Shown in pieces: positions 41,522 to 53,408 of a stretch of 64,000 bases of DNA; position 1 is the first letter of the stretch, and each line of letters starts with the position of its first letter. The notes under the pieces are model-generated. The model ran no database searches, was not told the origin of the DNA, and saw nothing but the letters and a program-made list of their open reading frames with translations. Source of the stretch: Chaetoceros tenuissimus (taxonomy: Eukaryota > Bacillariophyta > Thalassiosirophyceae > Chaetocerotales > Chaetocerotaceae). The stretch covers positions 992,001 through 1,056,000 of the forward strand of contig BLLK01000062.1 in NCBI GenBank assembly GCA_021927905.1, written 5' to 3'. The translations under genes and the position numbers were made by a program.

Positions 41522-44500
41522 TAGCATAAGTTGTTTCCAAGCAGTTTCAACGTTTTCTCCATGCCTCTCGAAAATATCTGGAGATCCTGTTTCTCTTTTC
41601 ATCTTCTGACAGAAAAGAATATTTGCCTGTTTTCGAGTCATAGTAAACATATTCTATTTCCTCTACTTTTGCTAGAAATGCTCGTTCAGCTTCACCTCTT
41701 ACTGACTGTCCTTGTATTTCGGAACGCATAATTGCTTTGAATCGAGCATTTCCTGCATGCCCATTCTTGAAATAATCCCCAGAACCATCAAAAATGACAT
41801 GATTATCAGAAATTTCAAAATTGACATTATTTTGCAGGTGTGTAAGTGATCGCGGATGGTCGCAGATTTGCCAAGCTGCTTTTTCTTTCCATTCAAAAAG
41901 GTTACGACTTGTTTATTACTTCTGCAAAAAGATAAATAAATGAGATTTGGTAATAACTAAATACCAAATGCTGACTCAAAATGTACTAACTGTGTTCCAA
42001 TCTTCGCAGCAATGCTCCTGGCAGAAACATCATTTTTATTTGGAATACTTGTCACAGGAGCATCTAGATCACATAGCTCTCTTATGATATTCATGATCTC
42101 TTTGGACTCTTGGTTATTCCAGCGTTGGTTTTTTATTTGCTCTCCGTCGGAATATGGAGCTGTCATCCGTTGGAAATTGTTTAGCAGTTCCGCTTCTTCG
42201 GCTGTACCTTTTGCATCGTACAGGGAACACAAGACATCAATGATTGGCTCTATCCGACTCAGATAAAGGGCTTCATCATTTAATGAGTAAGCAGTGATGT
42301 TCTTTTTGATATTGTGCTCCTTCAACTTTTCTTCTACAAAGTTCCGCTTCGACGGAGATTATCCAACTGACCAGTGAACATTCTCTCTCGAGTATCGCCA
42401 TTAACATAAAAATACTTCAAAATGTGAGACCGAACATGACCATCGAGGCCAAGAATCTTCAATCTTTGGGACAGGAGAGGTGCCAAGATCCCCTCCTGCT
42501 CTTCAAAGTCGCACTTGATATTCTTATCTTTCCAATTTTGGAGTCGAAGCGCACTGCGTACAATTGAAGAAAGATAAAAGATTTCTTCTTGAATCTTTGC
42601 ATTGAATTCTGGATGAAAAGCTAATCCGGGTGAATTAATCACAAGCATGACTGATGAATTCTTGTAGAGCAAATGGATTCTCGCTCCAGAGTTACGCTTT
42701 GATTGAAAAGTATGCTTTTCTTTCCAGCCACATTCAGAAATGAAATATTCCTTGAAATCGTTGCAAGTTTAATGGTTACGGAAAACAACCTCGTTGCGAA
42801 GCACAACTGCTATACCTCCTTTGGTATTTGCAACCCTCTCCTGCCATTCTGTTCCTATTGCAATTCCTTTATCGGTTTCCTCGTTATTGTAATTGATGTC
42901 ATATGCATCTCCTGGGTCTTTCTTGTCCTCTGGTGGTTTTGCTAATATATCAAAACGAAGTTTTTGGGAAACTGGCACTCTGTCCATAATGAACTCTGAT
43001 GCTTGTACTTGTGCAGAAACTGCTAACCCACTAGGAAAGCAACTGTAATCAGGTACCCATGTATCACCAACTCCAAAAAAGGTAGCCTTGCGGTCTCCAC
43101 AAACTTCTTTGATAGATTCACTCATTGTATTGCTAATTTGGTTATGACTTTTCAAAACAATTGGTGAGTGGTGCTATAAGACTAAAGAAAAAGAATCATT
43201 TTAAAAATGAACTTACGTTTCTGTCACTTCTTCGACCAGTTGCGGTGTACCAATGATGAGCTCGTGAGGATTATGATTTAAATGGTTAGCAATGAGGAAC
43301 TTTTTTGAGTAAGAGCTTTCTACTGATCTCATAATCCATTTTCTAAGCAAGCCACCGTAGTCAAGAGCACCAGCCACACACATTTTTGCCACGAGACAGA
43401 GATCTTTTGGAATGCCAGAATCATTTTCACCAGACTTGATGAGCTTAATTAGGTGCTTGTGAAGTTCTTCCACTAATTCTTTCTCAGCTTAAAAAAAGAT
43501 GCAAAGGCAAAAAAGATGCAATATCTACATAACGTTGGGTGTCCGAGTTGACGTAGATTCTGCTCCTGGCACCATTACCATTTACGCCCACTTTGACAAC
43601 AACCCAGTGACCATCAGCATTTTTTCTTAAAAGAATATATACGGCAATCCCTTCAGCTGTCCATGTCCATTTCTCATTGTAATCAATGGTATCAGGTTCT
43701 AAATGTTCATTTCCTTTGGCATAAGCTTCTTGGTGTTCTCTTGTGACTCTCTCATTTTGCATGATTTCTTCAACAGATTTTGCCTTTCCATGTTTTATGA
43801 GAATGGCAATTACAATGTCACCAAGTTCAATAAGCATTTCAAGGACCTTTGGGTTGAAACCATTCAAATGGCACATGCATCTTTCCATCAAATCTGCCAA
43901 GTCTACGTATGTTGTGACTCTTGGTTCGTTGCTTGTGGTGAGATGAAAGGTAGCATCTACAGCTCGTCAAAAGGTGTATCTACACCTGTCTTCAAAGTTG
44001 AAGTAGAGGCGGTGGCCTTGGAATGGTTGATCTCAATGCTTTTGAATGGGATGCGAGTTGATGCTGTAGTTCCATTCGTCGAAATTAGCTGCCGCTTGAA
44101 GTCTCTCATTTTCTTTGTTTTCATCATTGTCAATATCAAGTTCGAATTCAATGATTGATTCACCACTACTTTCAGAACTGTTGTCATGATCTTTGTCTTG
44201 ATCTAGGAAGCCATCAATTTCATTAGAGTCACCATCTTCCGGAGTGACATTATACAGCGAGCCTCAAATGCAGCTCTCGCATTGTCAAGTTTGTTTCTAC
44301 AAAACTCTCTCAAATCATAAAGAGACTCTTCAATCTGCGCTTCCAGTGATTGATTAGGGTCAGACGAGAGATCGATAGTGCTTAGAAATGGATAGTCTAT
44401 GAGAGAGGTGAATGAGGTGAATATCGAGTTAGATAAGGTTGCAAAAACACTTGGTTTGGATAATACGAAACGGCACTTACTGGACAGAATTGTTTGCTTC

Positions 44501-45839
44501 TTTGCATTCATTTCTTCGATGAGGTTTCTTTCCACTTGCTCGGACTTGGCTAAAGACTCCAAGTCTTGCTTATTTTTGAGGAGCTTCTTTGCATTTTCAA
44601 GGCTTTGTCGAGCATCTAATTCCGTGTTTCTAGCACAAGCTGTTTGTTCCACACACTTGGTTTTGGATACTTCATATTCTTCCTTCAAAGTGGCCATTTC
44701 ATCACGCATTGAATCCACGGCAGCCACAATTTCCGCAAGCTTCAAGTTCTTGTCTGCAAAAGAAGAGTCCAACACTTCTTTCTGCTGTTCAATATTCATA
44801 TGATGAGACGCTTCATTCTCCTCCAGAGCCTTGACTTGTTCTTGATGGGTAGAAAGTACTTTCTTTGCCTCTTCAATCTTTGCAAACTCATGCTTTCTTT
44901 CCTCTCATTTTGATAATTCTACTTCTCTACGACTTTGTAGATCTAGTTTTAACTCCTCCATTCGTTTCTCAATCTCTTTGTTTTGATCCAGAAGACTACC
45001 AAGTTCTAACTGCAGAACCAAATTGTCCTTCTTGACATCATTTACTTCCACTTCGTTCGATACAAGCTCAACCCTCTCATCATTGAGACAATCACGCGCA
45101 GATTCCAAATCAAGCCGTGTGTCATTCATGTTTGTACTGATATCAAGGTTTTCCTCTATTTGGATCTCAATGCACTTTTCAAAAGCTACCTTGAGAGCAT
45201 CATTATGAACGGATACTTGTTTTTCAATAGCCAAAAGATTCTGCTCTATATTCTTTGTCTCTGCATCTACACAGTTAGTTCTTTCCACAAACGTATTCTT
45301 GACGACATCAAAACGTTCACGTTCCAACTGCAAATCAGCTCTCTTTTGTTCAAGAACAATCTTGGTCTCAACCTCAAGCTGCTGCACATTTGTCAACTTC
45401 GTATCAAGAGCAACCAAGTCACTTCTCATCTGAGTCAAGGCAGAATCGCACTGCTGCTTTTCATTCTTGAGATCCTGTACATCCTTGGCCAAGAGCTTTT
45501 CCTGGTGTACCACAGATTCAACTTGCCCCATGACATTCTTGACTTGTTCTTCAATACTCTTTTCAAGCTGTTGCATTTCATCACACTTGTTTTCAAGTCT
45601 TGCAAAGACACCATCTAAATTTCTCTGTTTGTGATGTAACTTGTTGACAATGTCGAGAGTAGCTTCAAGCTTTTCACCAAAATTCTCGAGGTCCTCATTT
45701 GATCTTTCTGATTAGATTTTAGCTGTGGTTAATTCTCTTTTGATATTAGAGAGGATGATACGAGCATGATTGTGTTGAGTGTTTTAGCTTACAAACCTTT
45801 CTTTTCACACTTATTTAGAACCATGATGTCTGATCCCAT
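41522..45839 (-). pseudogene. Decayed multi-exon coiled-coil gene, DUF6824-like C-terminus
   Basis: A once long gene read 45839 to ~41522. Exon 1 begins MGSDIMVLNKCEKKE and joins a ~600-residue coiled coil. The frame is broken: an in-frame TGA at 44905-44907 inside the coiled coil (ELSK stop EERKHEFAKIEEAK continues in the same frame); a frame slip near 44250 before EDGDSNEIDGFLDQ; another near 43965; an in-frame TAA at 42769-42771 (VVFRNH stop TCNDFKEYF); and a slip near 42335 (before VEEKLKEHN). Some splice junctions survive (GTAAGT near 44483 and 43216). The end, NHVIFDGSGDYFKNGHAGNARF..., resembles the diatom DUF6824 domain. Middle parts (DLADLMERCMCHLNGFNPK, GDTWVPDYSCFPSGLAV) match nothing I know. 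Confidence 0.7.
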
Positions 45840-46266
45840 CTGATGTTTTTTTCGAATTTTCAATTTTTCAATACCAAGTACATCCTACATGTTATGGTAC
45901 TCTATTCTACTTAGTTTTTCACGCGTATTTCATTTTTTGTATCAGAATCAGTCTATCTATCTTTGATTCGGCCATAGCATTTCCAAAGGAAAGTTTACTC
46001 TTACCTTTTGCCCTGCATTGGTAACTCTGTGCTGTCTATTTATATTCATATAGTACATGAACAATGAGGGGACATTGGGGTTGAACCAAAAGTTTCCGAG
46101 CTGTTTTTCTCAGCTTTTTTAATAAATTTCTTTTCCTGTGTCCATCATCAAACCGTACAAATATTATAAATACTGAGTCAATGTTGATAAAATTTCAGAT
46201 TATTTTCATATTCGGTATTCATTACATATATCTCTATTTACTCAAACTTCAACTTTGGTGTTTATC
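45840..46266. other. Intergenic region upstream of the decayed gene
   Basis: 427 AT-rich bases between the decayed gene's start and the transporter's stop. Nothing recognised. Confidence 0.35.
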
Positions 46267-48242
46267 CTAGACCTTCGCATCTCTGCTTATTAATGTACTG
46301 TTGTCAATGCTATTCTCAACCTCCTCAATCTCAAGGAAATTAACTCCCTGCCACATGTATGCAGTCTTTTCCATGAGCCTCCTGCTTGTTGGAGAGATTG
46401 AAGAAAGTGCCACAACCTTTCCAAGATCAGCAAATCGATCATAGACCTTCTTCAATGCAACCATACCACTGTAATCATAGATTTCAGCACCTTCAAGAAG
46501 AATAACAACCTCGTCTGGATCAAATTGTATTTCTTCAAGTGGGAAAATGTCAGAGAAACCTTCAGCAGTTGCAAAGAAAAGAGGGCCAGTGACATTGTAG
46601 GTAACGCTGCTAGACTCTTCCGCGTTGACCTCACGTTCAACAATGACACGTGTAGAAGAGTCCCAAACGTAAACAAAGGCAGCGATAAGAACTCCAGATA
46701 AAAGTCCAATCGATAAGTCGAGGCAGACAGTGAATGCCATAACAGCAAGCATGATGAGGGCATCTGCTCTTGGAGTTTTACAGTCCAAGTTGATTCTGTC
46801 ACGGATGGAAAGTGGCAAGAGTGCTGCAAGTGCTTGAAGGAGAGACTCCCAATCTACGAGCTTGAATGCACCCCATACCATGATTCCAACAATAGCTCCT
46901 AGAGGAACAATGTTTACCATTCCGTAAGCAGCATAAATGAAGAAAAGGACAAAGGTTCCAGTCAGGAATGTGCACAAATTGGTGATACCGTCAGAGTGAT
47001 TTGCAACAACAGACTGCGCAATGGATCCGCTTCCACCCATACCTCCAAAGACAGCAGAAATTACATTAGCAACTCCTTGGCCAATCGCTACACGATTCTT
47101 TCCTCCCTTCATCTCAGTAAGATCATCAACAATTTGAGTTGCTAGAAGGGATTCACAAAGTCCAGTTCCAAAAATTGCGAGTCCATACAAGTATACTTTT
47201 CTGAAGGTGTCAATGTTGAATCCAGGCATAGTAATGTCACTGTCAGTCCAAACTGGTTCAAGAGTTGGAGTTTTCACAATAACATAATCCTCAATTATAG
47301 CCGACCTAAAGTCAGTAGGCTGGCGAATGAAGAGATGTTCTATAAAGGTACACACAACTAGTGCAACAAAAGCACTTGGAACGACTCTGGTAATACGAGG
47401 CAGGAACAAACAGATCAAAAAGGCTACGAAAGCATGACTTCCGAGAATAATAAGTGAAGATCCAGTATGCCAGGCAGTATTTTCGTCGGTAAGATGTGCC
47501 CATGAATGTCCTGGTTCTACCAGACGTCTAGCTGAAAACTCAGCCAAGAAGGTCTGATCAGGAGCAACCTTTCCAAATCTGAATTGTGCTGCAATAATGT
47601 ACATTGCCATAGCATTTGAAAACCCTTGTACAACAGGGAAAGGCACAAATCTCATGAATGCTCCAAGTCCCATCATACCGAAAATGACTTGCAAAAATCC
47701 TGCAAACATAACTGCGTAGTGCACATAGTCAGAACCGTACTTTTGAACCAGTTCTGCAAGTGCAATTCCAACAAATGGAGTAGTTCCTGAAATCATTCCA
47801 GGTCTTCCACCCACAAGTGCAGTAATAATGTTCATGAGCCATGTAGACTGAAGAGCAAGTGCAGGATTTACTCCAGCAATAAGTGCTCCGGTGACAGCCT
47901 CTGGGATCTGAGTGAAAGCAACTGTAGCATAGATACTGTATTGTTAGAACCACTAGAATACTAACTCAAATTGCAAACATGTGTTCTGAAGTACTCACCA
48001 GTAAATGCTCCCAAGATCTGTTCTTTGTTTAGCAAAGTCCAACCAAGTGTTCTATACATAAAGTCTTTGAAACCATAAACTCTAGTTGGAACGCAGTAGC
48101 AGTTCATTTCACCAACTTCTGCGAGATATTCTTCTTCATCATAGATGATTTGTTTTCCGTCCTCAATTGGATCGTCTTCAAACGACCTCTCTCCTTGGAC
48201 CTCCTCTTCAGCATAAGAGGCATCATTCGAGTACTTTCCCAT
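46267..48242 (-). CDS. SulP/SLC26 family anion transporter with STAS domain
   Basis: Membrane anion transporter (sulfate, bicarbonate or similar). Two exons, 48242-47995 and 47935-46267, 638 residues; an in-frame ATG five codons upstream is possible. The donor is GA/GTACTT, because the neighbouring GTGAGT breaks the frame; the joint reads FTGDIYATVAFTQIPEAV. Twelve or so membrane segments follow: GGRPGMISGTTPFVGIAL, GFSNAMAMYIIAAQFRFG, the ATQIVDDLTEMKGGKNRVAIGQGVANVISAVFGGMGG signature region, LIMLAVMAFTVCLDLSIG. The C-terminal STAS domain has LLEGAEIYDYSGMVALKKVYDRF. The N-terminal ~60 residues are acidic. Substrate cannot be told; low-affinity bacterial-type bicarbonate/sulfate carriers are the nearest in style. 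Confidence 0.9.
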
Positions 48243-48659
48243 CTTTTCAATATGCACTATGGAAATGCTTTGATGTACAATCTGTTGTAGTGTAAATATA
48301 TATCTTCAGAAATGTACTTTGATGACTTGAAAGAGAGACAGGGCTGGCATATCTAGAAAAATCAGAAAAAGGGATCGCCAAAATTCAACGCCTAGAAATT
48401 TAACAAAAGGTCCCGGGAGTAATAACTGCCCTTTTCTATCAATAGCTCATTCTTCTTTAGTGAAAACTTTTTAGTAGCACTGATAATAGGTTTTGAGAGG
48501 ATTGATAGCAGCCATGGAATTTTGAAATCTTTCTAAAATTTCTAAATCATCTCTCCGCAGTAGTCTAGTAGAAACAGAAGTATGAATATGAATAGTCCAG
48601 AAAGCTTAACACTTCGATATAAAAACTAAAACTCCATTCATCACCGCAAATCTTGATCT
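48243..48659. promoter_or_regulatory. Divergent promoter region, SulP / CmoA-CmoB fusion
   Basis: 417 bases between divergent starts. No specific site recognised. Confidence 0.35.
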
Positions 48660-50678
48660 ATGTCGAAAGAAAGAAGTTCTTCATCCACAATCACAGTTGC
48701 TGCGTCGTCGGCAATTGCTGCTTCTCTCGCAACATACATTTTATTTCAAAAAAGATATTCCCAAAAGGAATCCAGAAGTGATACTTTAGACACAGAAGAA
48801 AAGCTAGGCCCTGATCAGAACCCAGAGTTACAGTATGAATTAAATCTTAGAGGCAAGGTTGACAAAATATATGAATTCCACGGACCCAAACCGTTCAAAT
48901 TTGATGGAGAAGTTGTAGCTGTCTTTGATGACATGGTTTCTCGTAGTGTGCCTCTCTATTGCGAGGTTATTGATTTGGCAATTTACTGGTTTGAGAAATA
49001 TTACATTCCTGGAACAAGAGTTTATGACTTAGGGTGTTCAACGGGCACAACACTCGATGTACTTGCAAGAGCATGCAAAACTTTACATTGCAATAATGGT
49101 GAAAAGTGTGAATTTATTGGTATTGACAACTCAGAGGCGATGGTTGCTGCGTGTCAAGAAAAGTTGAAATGGGCTACCCAAGACAATGTTGTTGATATTC
49201 GATGTGGTGATATTCTGAATGCTGGTATATCAAATTCCAGTTTTGTCATTATGAACTACACTCTTCAATTTGTTAGCGTCACTCGTCGTCAGGAGCTTCT
49301 TGAATCTATCGCAACAGGCCTTAACGATGGAGGTGTGTTGCTGATTTCAGAGAAGGTTCGTGCAGAATGTAGTGAATTACAAGAAACTTGTACTTGGATT
49401 TATGAGGATTTCAAGGAGCGAAGAAAGTACACAAAGCGGGAAATTGCACGGAAGAAAGAAGCTTTGATGAATGTTTTGATTCCTTACACTGAAGGTGAAT
49501 TGAGAAGTGCACTAATCACTGCAGGATTTGAGACTGTCGAGGTTATTGCAAAGTGGAATAATTTTACTTCTTTCGTTGCCAGAAAGGCTTCAGGTACAGC
49601 GACTAATGCAAAATCCGGGAAGAAAAAGTCTCAACAGAAAAAAGCTCCTGCAAGTAAGATCCCAACTCCAGATCTTGATGCTTTATTTGATACATATCCT
49701 GTTTACCTCGACGATTACCTAGACTCCAAACATTTGGGGATTGTGTGTAGACATCGAATGGAGATTTTTGGTGATAAAGGCTTTCGTGCAGGATCGATGA
49801 GTAATGCTTCTCTTGAATCCTTCAATTCAATAGCATCTTCGATTCAAAGTCTACCCCAACTAGATTCACAAACTTTCGTAGTCGATCAAAATCAATTAAT
49901 CCTTGGAAGTGAAAGTGAGTTGAGTGCAGAACAAATGGCTATATTCAAAAAGTGTATCGAGGCATTAAAACCATGGAAGAAAGGACCCTTGAAACTTTTT
50001 GGTACAGACATTGACACTGAATGGAGAAGTGACATGAAATGGGAAAGGCTTCAAAAAGCTCTACCAAATATGAAAGATAAGGTAGTTTGTGATTTGGGTT
50101 GTGGAAATGGTTACTTCATGTACAGGATGCTGGAGTATTCTCCAAAGCTTGTCATGGGTATCGACCCTAATCTTCATGCTTGGCTCGAATTCAACCTATT
50201 CCAAAGGATCAAGCGAGTGGAAAATGTGAAATTTGAATACATGAGAGGGGACATTATGGCATCTTTACCATCCATGTTTGATGTGGTATTTTGCTTAGGG
50301 GTGCTTTATCATACTCCAGATCCATTGACCATGCTGAAAGATATCCACAAGAGTATGAAACCAAAGTCAACATTGATAGTTGATTGTCAAGGAATTCCGG
50401 GAGATGATGACATTGCTTTGTTTCCGAAAAAGAGATATACTAATATGAAGGGAGTTTACTTTTTACCGACTCTATCGACACTAAAGAATTGGTTACAGAG
50501 GGCAAACTTCAGAAACTTCGAAGTAATTTTCAGTGAAGAGTTGTCAACCGATGAGCAGAGAACTACTGAATGGGCACCAGTTCGCAGTCTAGCCGATTCT
50601 CTCGATCCAAATGATTCTACAAAGACTATTGAAGGTTATCCAAGAGCGCATCGCTTCTACATCAAGTGTTTAAGATAG
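48660..50678 (+). CDS. Fused CmoA-CmoB: carboxy-SAM synthase plus tRNA U34 carboxymethyltransferase
   Basis: 672 residues, no intron. N-terminus (residues 1-35) has a hydrophobic stretch TVAASSAIAASLATYILF, a possible membrane or organelle signal. Residues ~60-310 match bacterial CmoA: PFKFDGEVVAVFDDMVSRSVPLY, VYDLGCSTGTTL, GIDNSEAMV, NYTLQFV, GVLLISEKV. Residues ~330-672 match CmoB: PWKKGPLKLFGTDIDTEWRSDMKWERL, VVCDLGCGNGYFMYRML, MGIDPN, FCLGVLYHTPDPL, YTNMKGVYFLPTLSTLKNWL, EQRTTEWAPVRSLADSLDP, TKTIEGYPRAHR. In bacteria CmoA makes carboxy-SAM from SAM and prephenate; CmoB uses it to carboxymethylate ho5U34 of tRNAs, giving cmo5U. Both SAM loops look intact. Fusion in a eukaryote suggests ancient bacterial transfer (inference). 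Confidence 0.92.
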   Translation: MSKERSSSSTITVAASSAIAASLATYILFQKRYSQKESRSDTLDTEEKLGPDQNPELQYELNLRGKVDKIYEFHGPKPFKFDGEVVAVFDDMVSRSVPLYCEVIDLAIYWFEKYYIPGTRVYDLGCSTGTTLDVLARACKTLHCNNGEKCEFIGIDNSEAMVAACQEKLKWATQDNVVDIRCGDILNAGISNSSFVIMNYTLQFVSVTRRQELLESIATGLNDGGVLLISEKVRAECSELQETCTWIYEDFKERRKYTKREIARKKEALMNVLIPYTEGELRSALITAGFETVEVIAKWNNFTSFVARKASGTATNAKSGKKKSQQKKAPASKIPTPDLDALFDTYPVYLDDYLDSKHLGIVCRHRMEIFGDKGFRAGSMSNASLESFNSIASSIQSLPQLDSQTFVVDQNQLILGSESELSAEQMAIFKKCIEALKPWKKGPLKLFGTDIDTEWRSDMKWERLQKALPNMKDKVVCDLGCGNGYFMYRMLEYSPKLVMGIDPNLHAWLEFNLFQRIKRVENVKFEYMRGDIMASLPSMFDVVFCLGVLYHTPDPLTMLKDIHKSMKPKSTLIVDCQGIPGDDDIALFPKKRYTNMKGVYFLPTLSTLKNWLQRANFRNFEVIFSEELSTDEQRTTEWAPVRSLADSLDPNDSTKTIEGYPRAHRFYIKCLR

Positions 50679-50801
50679 AAGTAAAAAGATATTTCCCAAT
50701 TTTATTATCCCATTATCATAATTACATTTAGTCAGTTTTGATCTTGTGAAATCTTTCACACAAATGGTAAGAGGCGATGTTGAATTGAGAATGGGATTTT
50801 T

Positions 50802-52886
50802 TTAAGTGAATGAACCAGGATCCGATCCTAATGTATTTTTTAAGTTGTTCAAGTCCCTTTGTATTGATATCATAGAAGAGCGCCTCACATTTGTTTTAGA
50901 GTCTGAAGGATTTATATCTTGAAACAACGAACCGTCAGGAGAAAGTGAGGAACTCCGGAATACTTGATTTTGACTTGATTGTGAAGGGGCAGAAGAATTT
51001 CTACCTGTATCATCTTGTAAATCTGTCGACTCCTCATGTGTCATCATAGCATTCAATTCCATTTCATCTCTAGTTTGTTCCGTGCTATCAGCACTTGACG
51101 GTTTTGAATGTCTGGCTCTCATTGCCATCAAATCCTTACCTTTTCCAAGCCTCGCACTTCCAGGTCTGACTTGTACAGCATTTTTGCTGAATTCATTTTG
51201 CTGAGTCCTTTCGTCCATTAGATTATAGAGGCTTGTTTGGTACCTTTTCAGTGCTGAGCCTAAAAGTGAAGACGAAGATGTATTTGTGTTTAAGGTAAAA
51301 TGTTCCCAAGCTATGCGAGATGAAGCTGACACAGAAAAATGGTTGGTATGAGATTCCGCATCGTCCATAACTTGGACAAAATCGTAATTTGATATTTTTC
51401 GTCGTTTTCTACCCTGTTCTTCACTTGCGGCATCCTTGGATTCAAAGTGCATCATTGTCTTCTGCATTATTTTTGTGAGAAATTCACGTATCGCGATTAC
51501 AGTTACCCATTGAGCTTCTTGAGATAAACAATATCCATCTCGAGCTGTTATTTGATGAGAAAGATGATCAATTTCCAGCATACCAGGCAATCTCGGTGAT
51601 TGTGTAGTATTTCCTGATTCCTCCTCGTCAACATTATTTGATTCAGAACCCCGCTGAGAGAAAATAATGGGCAAAGAACCGCAATTTTCAAAGGCACCAG
51701 AAAGACTAGTTTCGTCTATAAGTACTGAGCAGCTATTCTTACCGGAGAATTTTACATCTTGCTGATTTGATATAGATGAAGAAATATCATCAATCCTTGC
51801 AATCTTTTGAACTTTTCCTCTCCATATGCGTGGAATATGGTTCTCTATTTTTGCTCCAATAGCTCGAACCTGAAAACACTGCTCCATCAACGCCTTAACG
51901 TAATTATTATGGTACTTTCGCATCCTTTTGGTGATCAGAAATGACTCGAGAACTGTATCTATTCCAAGTTCTTCACTATTTGCTCGACAATATTCCCCTG
52001 TTGACAAATATCTACCTATAGCATCGCAGTAATCAGAGAATATTCGATCTACACTTTTCCCTCTATGACTTTTTGTGGCTTCTAAATAAAGTTTCATCTT
52101 CAGTCTATCGATGTGACGATCTCTAGACCGTATTCTTTTTACTTCTGTCTTTATTTCTTCGTGACTTATTTGGATGTGATCTTCTACATTTCTATCATCA
52201 TGTTGCGATAAAGGTTCTCCATGTGGGTTCTCAGTCTCTGAATTTATACTACGTTGGGCCTTATTCTCGTTATTGTAACTAGAATCATGTATCTCCTTTT
52301 CCATATTATCACATGGTCCATTCTGCTTCATTGAAGATATGGAGCTTTCTTTGAAGTCATCTGCTAGTGCTTTGTCACCTATTTCTTGGTGATTATCTTC
52401 ATCCATGTTATTTTCAGGATTGCCTTCTTCATCATTATGACTCATACCATTGGTATCATAATTCATAGCGCCTTCTCCACCTATCTCCAATCCCTCCTTA
52501 TTCTTTTGAGTTTTTAGATCTATATGTACATCTTGGGGATTTTCATTCTGCTCATCTGCACTCTGCATAGCTTCGGTAGTCTCTTTGTTGTTACTTACTT
52601 CAGAATGAAAAGACATTGTAGGGGCATTACTTTGCGGCCGATCATTTGGCACTTCCATCGACTTTGTAGAATCTGCATTTACATCATTCTCTAATATTTC
52701 AGTAGATTGAGGGTGAGCTTTAGTTGCATGGCTCATATTTATGTCTGCTGTACTCCCTGTCGTACAGTCGGTGTTATTATTGGGAGATGTGTTGATGTTA
52801 TCTATTTCAGTAGCCATAATGATACTTCCATCCTCCTCTAATTTCTGATAAGAATAGAAATTGTTGCTACTTGATGACCCTTCCAC
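50802..52886 (-). CDS. Nuclear protein resembling SAGA subunit Ada1/TADA1
   Basis: 694 residues, no intron. The first ~240 residues are acidic, Asn/Ser-rich and disordered. Two ordered blocks follow. Block one (residues ~250-350): RLKMKLYLEA, IFSDYCDAIGRYLSTGEY, KYHNNYVKALMEQCF, which fits the Ada1 N-terminal pattern (short ligand-like helices ending in xHNxLIxAIL). Block two (~480-560): LPGMLEIDHLSHQITARDGYCLSQEAQWVTVIAIREFLTKIM, then GRKRRKISNYDFVQVM, which looks like the histone-fold half of Ada1. If right, it is a structural subunit of the SAGA histone acetyltransferase coactivator. Evidence is pattern-level only; it could be another histone-fold protein. Confidence 0.55.
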   Translation of the reverse strand: MEGSSSSNNFYSYQKLEEDGSIIMATEIDNINTSPNNNTDCTTGSTADINMSHATKAHPQSTEILENDVNADSTKSMEVPNDRPQSNAPTMSFHSEVSNNKETTEAMQSADEQNENPQDVHIDLKTQKNKEGLEIGGEGAMNYDTNGMSHNDEEGNPENNMDEDNHQEIGDKALADDFKESSISSMKQNGPCDNMEKEIHDSSYNNENKAQRSINSETENPHGEPLSQHDDRNVEDHIQISHEEIKTEVKRIRSRDRHIDRLKMKLYLEATKSHRGKSVDRIFSDYCDAIGRYLSTGEYCRANSEELGIDTVLESFLITKRMRKYHNNYVKALMEQCFQVRAIGAKIENHIPRIWRGKVQKIARIDDISSSISNQQDVKFSGKNSCSVLIDETSLSGAFENCGSLPIIFSQRGSESNNVDEEESGNTTQSPRLPGMLEIDHLSHQITARDGYCLSQEAQWVTVIAIREFLTKIMQKTMMHFESKDAASEEQGRKRRKISNYDFVQVMDDAESHTNHFSVSASSRIAWEHFTLNTNTSSSSLLGSALKRYQTSLYNLMDERTQQNEFSKNAVQVRPGSARLGKGKDLMAMRARHSKPSSADSTEQTRDEMELNAMMTHEESTDLQDDTGRNSSAPSQSSQNQVFRSSSLSPDGSLFQDINPSDSKTNVRRSSMISIQRDLNNLKNTLGSDPGSFT

Positions 52887-53408
52887 TAGTCTCGTGATCC
52901 TTATTTTAATAAGATTTGCGTTCGATTTTGCTTTCTTTTAATGGCTCTAAGGATAATTCCCATCAGTATTGTATCGTTCCCCTTCTCCACTTCCATCTTC
53001 TCAGTTGAAATTCGCCGCAACATAGCAACACACAACACATGTGTCTTCTGTACCGTGTTCTTTCTACATCTCGCCAGATAAACCTTCTCAAACTAATTTA
53101 GGCTCAACATTGCCGGAGGGATCATTTCTATACCAAGAATAAACATGCGACAACATTCACTAGACATCACATAAACACGAGTATTTTTTTGAATTACCAA
53201 AAGAAACAAAGGAAAAGTATTGTTGATGCCTTTCGACTGGACTGCAATTGTCCCAATTGTAATCGCATTGAGTATCTTGTAAGGATCAATTGGATACTAC
53301 GAAGAAGAAGCCCACCGTAACGAATATAAACAAGCACCATAGTCATTGTATTATAAGGCATCGAAAGCCGATCAAAATTCCATATCTTTTTTGTGTTACA
53401 ATATTATC
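52887..53408. promoter_or_regulatory. Divergent promoter region, Ada1-like / WD40-LamG gene
   Basis: 522 bases between divergent starts; no motif recognised. Confidence 0.35.

Noticed and set aside
47995-47999. GTGAGT donor for exon 1 of the SulP transporter
   Set aside because: It looks better than GTACTT but shifts the frame; the GA/GTACTT joint gives FTGDIYATVAF.
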